Part shown: positions 1 to 6,632 of the stretch, piece after piece
How the letters are laid out: every line of letters starts with the position of its first letter
How positions within the stretch are numbered: the first letter of the stretch is position 1
The notes under the pieces: generated by a model
What the model saw: only the letters and a program-made list of their open reading frames with translations
Told to the model about the DNA's origin: nothing
The model's database searches: none
Translations under genes and position numbers: made by a program
Assembly: GCA_047630355.1 (NCBI GenBank)
Contig: JBLHXN010000023.1
Location: 1 to 37,076 of the forward strand
Direction of reading: 5' to 3'
DNA: 37,076 nt
Source: JANQUM01 sp047630355
GTDB taxonomy: Bacteria; Bacteroidota; Bacteroidia; Cytophagales; Spirosomataceae

Positions 1-291
1 GATTTCTAACGAAAAACTCGCCCCCCGCCCTTTGGTAACTCCCAAAGTAAGGTGGGTATGCTTCCAGTATTCGTATTGGTCTTTTGCCATATAAAAGGGA
101 ATATTACCCGCAACTTCCCCTAGCAAAATATCTGTTTCGTTGATAAAAAGTTCTCCCTCTTCAAAGCACATGGGTGCCGAACCGTCGCAGCAACCGCCAC
201 TCTGATGAAACATTAATTGTCCGTGCTTTGTCCGCAACTTTTCAATGAGTTCTATTGCTTCGTTGGTAGCCGTAATTCTTGATATATCCAT
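1..291 (-). CDS. DUF779 family protein, C-terminus beyond window edge
   Basis: The 97 visible codons start at the ATG at 291 (MDISRITATNEA) and run open to the window edge, so the last part of the protein is missing. The core HQSGGCCDGSAPMC (residues 29-42) is the cysteine-rich signature of DUF779, a small soluble family of roughly 120 residues that is typically encoded beside acetaldehyde-type aldehyde dehydrogenases, as here. Its biochemical role is not known to me; an accessory role to the dehydrogenase is inferred from the neighbourhood. It lies 79 bases downstream of the dehydrogenase on the same strand, but a terminator-like hairpin sits between the two, ending only 12 bases before this ATG. 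Confidence 0.85.
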   Translation of the reverse strand, partial: MDISRITATNEAIELIEKLRTKHGQLMFHQSGGCCDGSAPMCFEEGELFINETDILLGEVAGNIPFYMAKDQYEYWKHTHLTLGVTKGRGASFSLEI

Positions 292-303
292 AGTTATTTT
301 ACT

Positions 304-337
304 AAAAAGGAGGAGGCAACTACTGCTGACCTCCTCC
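304..337 (-). terminator. Rho-independent terminator or attenuator after the aldehyde dehydrogenase
   Basis: GGAGGAGG (309-316) pairs perfectly with CCTCCTCC (330-337) around a 13-base loop. Read on the minus strand, the stem is followed by five T residues (complement of 304-308). It lies 33 bases past the dehydrogenase stop and 12 bases before the DUF779 start, so it would either end the dehydrogenase transcript or partly attenuate DUF779. Confidence 0.7.
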
Positions 338-370
338 CTGATTTGGTTAATTGTTTCTGTTGAGAATTTC

Positions 371-1894
371 TCAGAAGAAACCAAGTTTATTCTTATCGTA
401 AGAAATAAGCATATTCTTAGTCTGACGGTAGTGACCCAACATCATTTTGTGGTTTTCACGCCCGATTCCCGACTTCTTATAACCGCCGAACGGTGCGTGT
501 GCTGGATAAGCGTGGTAGCAGTTTACCCAAACTCTGCCCGCTTGAATAGCCCGCGAAATTTGGTACGCTTGATGCGTGTCGCGTGTCCAAACCCCCGCTC
601 CGAGTCCGTAGAGCGTATCGTTCGCAATTTCGATGGCCTCTGCTTCATCTTTAAATGTAGTTAGGCAAACCACTGGCCCGAATATTTCCTCTTGGAAAAT
701 CCGCATTTTGTTATTTCCCTTGAAAATAGTTGGCTTGATGTAGTAGCCTTCGTACAAGCCATCTACAACCTGAGCAGCTCCTCCGGTGAGTAATTCTGCT
801 CCTTCCTCTTTACCAATTTCGATATAATTCAGAATTTTCTCGTATTGGTCAGACGATGCCTGTGCACCCATCATAGTTTCAGGATCAAGCGGATGCCCCA
901 TCTTGATAGCTTCTACCCGCTCAATTAAACGCTCAATAAACTTGTCGGCGATAGACTCTTGCACCAATATTCGGGAAGGACACGTACATACTTCGCCCTG
1001 ATTTAAGGCAAACATAGCGGCTCCTTCTAAGCATTTATCGAAAAACTCATCGTCGGCTTGCATGATATTTTCGAAGAAGACGTTCGGAGATTTTCCTCCT
1101 AACTCTAACGTAACCGGAATAATATTTTTTGAAGCGTATTGCATGATGAGCTGCCCGGTGGTAGTTTCTCCGGTAAAGGCAACTTTATCAATTCTCGGAC
1201 TTGAAGCCAACGGCTTACCCGCTTCAATACCAAAGCCATTTACTACGTTTATCACACCTGCCGGAAGCACATCCTTAATCAAATCCATTAGTACCATAAT
1301 ACCAACGGGCGTTTGTTCGGCTGGCTTCAAAACAACGCAGTTACCAGCCGCAAGAGCCGGAGCTAATTTCCACGTTGCCATGAGTATCGGAAAATTCCAC
1401 GGAATAATCTGACCTACTACTCCAAGTGGCTCGTGGATAATCAAAGAAAGTGTGTTTGAATCTAACTCAGAAGCCGAACCTTCTTCCGCCCGAATAACAC
1501 CCGCAAAATACCGGAAGTGATCAACGGCAAGCGGCATATCAGCAGCTCTGGTTTCACGAATAGCCTTACCGTTATCCCAAGTTTCAACTCGAGCTAACAG
1601 CTCCAGATTTTGCTCCATGATATCGGCTATTTTTAATAAAATGTTGCTTCGTTCTGTTGCGGAAGTCCTATTCCAGGTTTTAGCGGCATCCCATGCGGCA
1701 TCAAGTGCCAATTCTACATCTTCTGCCGTTGAGCGGGCAACTTGCGTGAACGGCTTACCATCTACTGGCGAGATGGCATCGAAGTATTCGCCGCGGCTTG
1801 GCGGAACCCATTTACCTCCGATGAAGTTATCATAAGTTTCCTGAAATTGTGGCTTCTCTAATAAATTATCTGTTTTACTTTGTACTGCTGACAT
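371..1894 (-). CDS. NAD-dependent aldehyde dehydrogenase, acetaldehyde (AldB/ExaC) type
   Basis: Cytoplasmic enzyme that oxidises an aldehyde, probably acetaldehyde or a related short aldehyde, to the acid with NAD(P)+. With the ATG at 1894 (MSAVQSKTDN) it has 507 residues, close to the 500-512 of the family; an in-frame ATG at 1921 would add nine residues. Visible family features are the cofactor region IPWNFPILMATWKLAPALAAGN, the FTGETTTGQ turn, the general base in LELGGKSP (about residue 263) and the catalytic cysteine in GEVCTCPS (about residue 302). The flanking DUF779 gene and divergent AraC-type regulator are the usual setting of the acetaldehyde/ethanol-linked subgroup. The exact substrate is inferred from context rather than seen in the sequence. 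Confidence 0.92.
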   Translation of the reverse strand: MSAVQSKTDNLLEKPQFQETYDNFIGGKWVPPSRGEYFDAISPVDGKPFTQVARSTAEDVELALDAAWDAAKTWNRTSATERSNILLKIADIMEQNLELLARVETWDNGKAIRETRAADMPLAVDHFRYFAGVIRAEEGSASELDSNTLSLIIHEPLGVVGQIIPWNFPILMATWKLAPALAAGNCVVLKPAEQTPVGIMVLMDLIKDVLPAGVINVVNGFGIEAGKPLASSPRIDKVAFTGETTTGQLIMQYASKNIIPVTLELGGKSPNVFFENIMQADDEFFDKCLEGAAMFALNQGEVCTCPSRILVQESIADKFIERLIERVEAIKMGHPLDPETMMGAQASSDQYEKILNYIEIGKEEGAELLTGGAAQVVDGLYEGYYIKPTIFKGNNKMRIFQEEIFGPVVCLTTFKDEAEAIEIANDTLYGLGAGVWTRDTHQAYQISRAIQAGRVWVNCYHAYPAHAPFGGYKKSGIGRENHKMMLGHYRQTKNMLISYDKNKLGFF

Positions 1895-1906
1895 AATTGA
1901 ATAGGT

Positions 1907-1950
1907 ATTGTTTGAATACAAAATAATCTATAAATAATAACAATTGTTTG
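1907..1950. promoter_or_regulatory. Divergent control region with repeated ATTGTTTG
   Basis: The octamer ATTGTTTG occurs at 1907-1914 and again at 1943-1950 in the same orientation, 36 bases apart start to start, immediately upstream of the aldehyde dehydrogenase. AraC-family regulators often bind direct repeats, so these are candidate sites for the divergent AraC protein. This is a visual match only; the region is AT-rich and chance repeats are possible. Confidence 0.3.
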
Positions 1951-2008
1951 CATTTTCCTCTCAATCTGTTGACCTATCCTATCAAAAATAATTTTTCAAA
2001 ACTATCGG

Positions 2009-2039
2009 TTGTAATAACTACAAAATGTTACTATTTTTA
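2009..2039 (+). promoter_or_regulatory. Candidate promoter of the AraC-family gene
   Basis: TTG at 2009-2011 is followed after 20 bases by TATTTTTA at 2032-2039, one base off the Bacteroidota -7 consensus TAnnTTTG, and 46 bases before the AraC start codon. Spacing fits the phylum's promoter pattern, but the AT-rich background weakens the call. Confidence 0.35.
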
Positions 2040-2085
2040 TATTTAGTCTTAAAATAAGAATAAATCATCTTTAAATTGGCACAAA

Positions 2086-3000
2086 ATGATTCAACTCTCC
2101 AATGGACATCTTGCCACCCGTAAGCTGGAAACGCTGGTTGAAAACAGAACCATCTACAATTTAAACAACGCGGAGCTGAATGTTTTTGAAACCCATCAGC
2201 AGGCCGAACGGGTTTATCTGCAATTGCCCGATCCGATGCTGGCAAGTATGATTACCGGAAAGAAAATCATGCACCTGCACGGTTTACCCGATTTTGATTT
2301 TTTCCCGGGCGAATCCGTTATCCTTCCAGCAAACGAGCCGATGATTATTGACTTCCCCGAAGCAACCTGCGATACGCCAACAAAATGTTTGGCACTCACC
2401 TTTGCCCCAGAAAAATTGCGGGCAACTATTCAAACCTTAAACGAGCAAAAACCAAGAAGTGAGGGCGAATGGGGCATGGCGGACTATAACCTGCACTTTA
2501 CTAATGAGAAGGCGATTAATCAGATTCTGCAACGGTTGATTTTTATTTTTACCGAAAACCATCCTTCTAAAGATTTGTTTGCTGATTTATTAATGCAGGA
2601 ACTGCTCATCAGAATTTTGCAAACCGAGGCAAAGTCAACGCATCAGCAAAACGCCAAAACAGATAGTAATAAGAACAGAATGGCGTACGTGCTGCGGTAC
2701 ATTCAGGATAATTTGAGCGAACCAATTTCGGTAGAGCAGCTCAGTAAAAAAGCGTACATGAGCGTTTCGAGTTTTTATCGGGAATTTAAAAACGAGATGG
2801 GCTCATCGCCTAACGATTATATCATTGACGAACGCATCAAACTCGCTGAAAAGCTACTTAAACAACCCAACGTGAGTATTAAGGAAGCCTGCTTACAAAG
2901 CGGGTTTAACAGCTTTTCGTACTTCAGTCGTATATTCAAAAAGAGAAAGAATTTTTCACCCTCAAAGTACAAAGAACGATTGTTCAAGTCAGGTAAATAA
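2086..3000 (+). CDS. AraC-family transcriptional regulator
   Basis: A 304-residue protein with the AraC layout: an N-terminal effector-type domain (about residues 15-180, of the AraC_N kind) and a C-terminal double helix-turn-helix. The DNA-binding half begins at YVLRYIQDNLSEPISVEQLSKKA (about 205) and includes SVSSFYREFKNEMGSSPNDYI and the second helix pair IKEACLQSGFNSFSYFSRIFKKRKNFSPSKYK (about 265-297). It is divergent from the aldehyde dehydrogenase, with about 190 bases between the start codons, which suggests that it controls the dehydrogenase, probably in response to an alcohol or aldehyde. That target is inferred from position. The start ATG lies after an AT-rich leader with no clear Shine-Dalgarno site, as usual in this phylum. 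Confidence 0.9.
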   Translation: MIQLSNGHLATRKLETLVENRTIYNLNNAELNVFETHQQAERVYLQLPDPMLASMITGKKIMHLHGLPDFDFFPGESVILPANEPMIIDFPEATCDTPTKCLALTFAPEKLRATIQTLNEQKPRSEGEWGMADYNLHFTNEKAINQILQRLIFIFTENHPSKDLFADLLMQELLIRILQTEAKSTHQQNAKTDSNKNRMAYVLRYIQDNLSEPISVEQLSKKAYMSVSSFYREFKNEMGSSPNDYIIDERIKLAEKLLKQPNVSIKEACLQSGFNSFSYFSRIFKKRKNFSPSKYKERLFKSGK

Positions 3001-3050
3001 AATGCTGTAGATAAAACAAAATTCATGCTTTGTGGCCTTTGACCTGCAAC

Positions 3051-3719
3051 TTAAAGGCTAACTGCAAACAACGAATTCACCGTTTCAAAGCTAATTTCTG
3101 TGTAATCGTTTATGTACAAATTGCACGGCGGAAGTTGCAATTCATTGTACGTGGTTTTTACTCCTACCACTTTCATTCCGGCGTTTATTCCGGCTTGAAC
3201 GCCGGATTTTGAATCCTCAAACACTACGCAATTTTCGGGTTCGACGCCTAAATTGATAGCCGATTTGAGATAAACTTCGGGTTCTGGCTTGTGCTTGGTT
3301 ACATCACCTTCGGCGAGCATAGAACCCATTATTTTGTCTAACCCCAAAGCGGGCAAAATCAATTGCATATTCTCAATTGGGGCGGAAGTTGCCACGCCCG
3401 TTTTGATACCATTGGCGTGCAAATTTTCTATAAAGTTCACCAACCCAGGAATAGCCGTAATGTGATCTGCGTAGATTTCGCGGAAAAGAGCTTCCTTCTC
3501 AAACTCCAGTTGTTTGCGTTCTTCAATCGGTATTTCCCGTTTGAAAAAATAGTTCAAAATATAGCTGTTATGCTTACCGTACATGTGGTCTTCAAACTCT
3601 TGATCTGACGACTCTATATCGTACTTTTTCAGAAAATCTCGCCACGCAATATCGTGATACGGATTAGTATGACTTATAACACCGTCCATGTCGAAAACAA
3701 CCGCTTTAAAAATGCTCAT
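3051..3719 (-). CDS. HAD-superfamily phosphatase, beta-phosphoglucomutase-like
   Basis: A 222-residue cytoplasmic protein with all HAD motifs: the nucleophile motif FDMDGV (D10 and D12), a helical cap (about residues 16-90), TSAPIEN as the Ser/Thr motif, the lysine in KHKPEPEVY, and the acidic motif FEDSKSGVQAG. The cap and the DMDGVI start match the beta-phosphoglucomutase/sugar-phosphate phosphatase subgroup. Substrate cannot be read from sequence; sugar phosphates are the usual targets. It is convergent with the AraC gene and downstream of the large LamG gene, with its own -7 box about 40 bases before the ATG. Confidence 0.85.
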   Translation of the reverse strand: MSIFKAVVFDMDGVISHTNPYHDIAWRDFLKKYDIESSDQEFEDHMYGKHNSYILNYFFKREIPIEERKQLEFEKEALFREIYADHITAIPGLVNFIENLHANGIKTGVATSAPIENMQLILPALGLDKIMGSMLAEGDVTKHKPEPEVYLKSAINLGVEPENCVVFEDSKSGVQAGINAGMKVVGVKTTYNELQLPPCNLYINDYTEISFETVNSLFAVSL

Positions 3720-3758
3720 ATACTTTTAGGGGTTAGAAACTGAAGATTTAGAAGTTCG

Positions 3759-3766
3759 CAAAGTTA
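3759..3766 (-). promoter_or_regulatory. Candidate -7 box of the HAD phosphatase gene
   Basis: On the minus strand the sequence TAACTTTG is an exact match to the Bacteroidota -7 consensus TAnnTTTG, 39 bases upstream of the HAD start codon. No clear -33 TTTG was found at 17-23 bases further upstream, so this is only a half-supported promoter. Confidence 0.4.
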
Positions 3767-3787
3767 GGGAATAAAATAATAGTCACT

Positions 3788-6529
3788 TTATTCCACACAC
3801 GAACTCACTATTTTAGCGTTAAAAACGGCATCATTATTTGTAGAAAAACCGGGATTTAGGACAATGGCATTTTTTGATTTATAATCAATTGCCCCGTTGA
3901 TAATTACGCTTTGCTGCGAGTTTATGCGTTCGGCTCGGTAAGTAGCACTTAAAGGTGAATTTCCGGCGAGATTTATATTTTGAGGGAAAGTAATTAGAGA
4001 TACATTCACAAAATTACTCGACTCCGAACGACAACTACCATAAGCCGTATTAGCCGTAAAGCAAGTAGCGGTATAAGAACCACTTGAAGCAGGTTTAAAC
4101 TTTATCAGATTGTCATTACTATTATCATCATACAAATATGGTGACCAAAATACTCCACCTGAGCATCCAGTAAAAGTGATGGTTGCCGAATCCCCCTCAC
4201 AAATTTCTGAACTTACGACACTTAAAGTAGGCGGTGCAGGATTATAAGCATCTGAGAATGTTACATTCTTTGTGATACTTTTGCTACAACTTCCTTGAAC
4301 AACTGTTGCTTTGTATGTGCCTGATTGCGTAACATTTGGAGAGTAGCCCCCTAATCTAACTCCGTCTCTTTCCCAAAATAAATTTACATCCGTAGGAAGT
4401 CCAATGCTACTCTTAATACGACCTCCAATTTTAGCAAATGCACTATTAAGCGTCGAAGTAGAACAGTAAAAAGAGTTAAGGCTAGTTGTCACCTCATAAT
4501 TACAAGGATTGCCTTCCACTGTATTGAGAATAGTTAAACTATTACTTGTACTAATTATTCTGGCATTTATGTAAATATTAGAATACGATAAATAGCTTAC
4601 TTTCCCATTATAAGAAAAATCAACATCCTTTACATTTCCATTGATATTTTTACTCCATTCAAGTGTACCGTTACTGTTATATTTTTTAATTCTTGAAAAG
4701 ATATTATTCCTACTCTCTGGGTATACAAAGTTACTGTTTTCCACGGCATACACATTTTGGCTATTATCTTCAAAAATCGAAATTGTGAAATCATAACTAA
4801 ATTGCCATAGCAAATTAAAGTCAGCGTCATATATATTAACTTGTCCATTCGGATTTCTTGTAAATAATTTGCCCGAAGGTAAAAATTCAAAATAACTAAT
4901 TGGAGGATATGTCCCAATAAGTAAATGGTCACTCCCATACTTTAAGATGTTAGATTGACTTGAAAGTAAGTAACCACCATTACTAAGAAAGTTTATATCT
5001 CGAAAATCAGTAGTCAATGTTGTCAGAGTAAATTGCCGAGAAACTCGAAAAGTATTATTGTCATTTGAAATAATAAACTTTTCACCGACCCATTTGCAAG
5101 ATTTACCTACAATATTTAACGCAGAGAATGACAAGTCATCTAAATCAATTATATACGTACTGTGATTTCCAGTAATTAGTAATTTATCAGTTTTATCCCA
5201 ATCCATTGCGTTGCTTCCATTTCTATAGCTACTTAATTTAGCTGAGTTGATAGTTAGCGATTGAGTTATATTACCATTATTATCTATTCTGTTCAATTTG
5301 AAATCAACCATCTGGTTGATTCCACTATCATATGTGATACCTGCTGAATAAAATTGATTGTCATATCGAATAATTTTGGGGAAGAAAAAGCCTGAAAAAG
5401 TCGCAATATCAAATAATATTTCCTTCGTCTCAATATTGACAATCTTTATAAGACCATTTCCATTGCTTACTTCACCAAAGTCTAATCCTACAAACTTCGA
5501 ACTACCCTCAATTATAATAATGCGTCTTATTTGAGACAGGGCAAAAGTATCAGATTGAAAAAGAACACCATCATCGCTGTACCAATCTAATTTACTATAT
5601 GAAGGTAAATTGCTATATATAGAACTAAAATTGCTATATACGAGTTGGTAACCGTTAACTCTTAATTTGGATGATGTACTAACCCTAAAAGAACCCGCAG
5701 AAGAAATAGTTTCATCGAAAAAACTCACATTCGGAGCAACTCCATCCACTTCAACAAATTGAAACACATCCCCCACCTCTGCCGCAGTCAAAGCCTTAGT
5801 AAATAACCGAAATTCATCCATCAACCCACCAAACGGAAACCAGTAGGTAATTCCGTTTACAGGTGTTGATTTCGGTCCCAACGTTCCGATATAAAGTGGT
5901 TGGTTATTAGCTTCGGTAAAGTTTAGGTTAATGGTTGCATTTCGTTTCAGCACACCGTCAACGTAAACTTTAAGATTAGTGGTGGTGAATACAAAAGCGT
6001 AATGATGCCACGTGTCGGTATAAGGCAGCGTGAAAGAATCTCTAACATTCCCGGAGCCAGAGGAACTTTCAAAGCTAATAGTTTGCACTCCATTATTTAT
6101 TGAAGTGTAAGCAAAAAAGCCCGGCGGCGTGTTGAATCCATCACCACCTTTCGAGAAAAACGTATGTCGTCCGCTTGAAATACAACTTCCGTCAGCTGAG
6201 CTCATACTGTTGTTCAGGTCCGGTTTTGCCCACATAGTAATTGTTCCACCCGTTGAGAAATCCATTTGGTGCGGGGTATTATCAGGTACTAAAGAATAGC
6301 TCAAATCACCGCATCCGCCAAACTTTCCGGCTCGAAGCGGAGCACTATTCCTATCTGATCCAAAATACACATTAGTTACCGAAGGCGAAAGTCCGCTCAA
6401 TGAATTATCAGAGGTGTTTCCATTGAAATCAATGTAAAGTTTTTGCTCCGAAGGAATATTATTTTGTTGAGCATCTGCAACAAAAAACGCTGCAAATAGT
6501 ATAAAAGAGAGTAAAGATTTTAGTTTCAT
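3788..6529 (-). CDS. Large secreted LamG-domain protein with propeller-like and Ig-like regions
   Basis: A 913-residue exported protein of unknown function. A signal peptide (MKLKSLLSFILFAAFFVADAQ) is followed by a concanavalin A/LamG-like fold at about residues 22-255 (MDFSTGGTITMWAKPD, WHHYAFVFTTTNLKVYVDGVL, FGGLMDEFRLFTKALTAAEV). About residues 265-660 hold repeated short beta-rich units resembling a propeller, without a clear family match. Two Ig-like regions with paired cysteines follow (about 676-760 and 764-848). The tail, about 855-913, has SVIINGAIDYKSKNAIVLNPGF and ends in Cys-Val-Glu; it resembles the '3-coathanger stack' C-terminal domain of Cytophagales surface proteins. The propeller part is visibly more AT-rich than the neighbouring uvrA, consistent with an accessory gene. 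A role in glycan or matrix binding is a guess from the LamG fold. Confidence 0.8.
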   Translation of the reverse strand: MKLKSLLSFILFAAFFVADAQQNNIPSEQKLYIDFNGNTSDNSLSGLSPSVTNVYFGSDRNSAPLRAGKFGGCGDLSYSLVPDNTPHQMDFSTGGTITMWAKPDLNNSMSSADGSCISSGRHTFFSKGGDGFNTPPGFFAYTSINNGVQTISFESSSGSGNVRDSFTLPYTDTWHHYAFVFTTTNLKVYVDGVLKRNATINLNFTEANNQPLYIGTLGPKSTPVNGITYWFPFGGLMDEFRLFTKALTAAEVGDVFQFVEVDGVAPNVSFFDETISSAGSFRVSTSSKLRVNGYQLVYSNFSSIYSNLPSYSKLDWYSDDGVLFQSDTFALSQIRRIIIIEGSSKFVGLDFGEVSNGNGLIKIVNIETKEILFDIATFSGFFFPKIIRYDNQFYSAGITYDSGINQMVDFKLNRIDNNGNITQSLTINSAKLSSYRNGSNAMDWDKTDKLLITGNHSTYIIDLDDLSFSALNIVGKSCKWVGEKFIISNDNNTFRVSRQFTLTTLTTDFRDINFLSNGGYLLSSQSNILKYGSDHLLIGTYPPISYFEFLPSGKLFTRNPNGQVNIYDADFNLLWQFSYDFTISIFEDNSQNVYAVENSNFVYPESRNNIFSRIKKYNSNGTLEWSKNINGNVKDVDFSYNGKVSYLSYSNIYINARIISTSNSLTILNTVEGNPCNYEVTTSLNSFYCSTSTLNSAFAKIGGRIKSSIGLPTDVNLFWERDGVRLGGYSPNVTQSGTYKATVVQGSCSKSITKNVTFSDAYNPAPPTLSVVSSEICEGDSATITFTGCSGGVFWSPYLYDDNSNDNLIKFKPASSGSYTATCFTANTAYGSCRSESSNFVNVSLITFPQNINLAGNSPLSATYRAERINSQQSVIINGAIDYKSKNAIVLNPGFSTNNDAVFNAKIVSSCVE

Positions 6530-6632
6530 GGACTTGAATCTTTTAAGTGTAATTTTGTGTTAAATATACTACCCATTGTACACAAAAGAGAATATTTTTA
6601 TTATTCGGTAAATCGCATCGAAAACATCCCGC

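Noticed and set aside
3035..3058. Possible hairpin GCCTTT/AAAGGC between the AraC and HAD genes
   Set aside because: The stem is only six pairs with a 12-base loop and has no T-run on either strand.
4630..4938. 102-codon minus-strand frame inside the LamG gene
   Set aside because: It is a shadow frame on the same strand in AT-rich sequence, with no recognisable protein and full overlap with a clear exported protein.
6530..6632. Promoter boxes in the uvrA/LamG divergent region
   Set aside because: Several TATTTTTA- and TATATTTA-like boxes exist on both strands, but none has a TTTG at the right distance, so no specific call was made.
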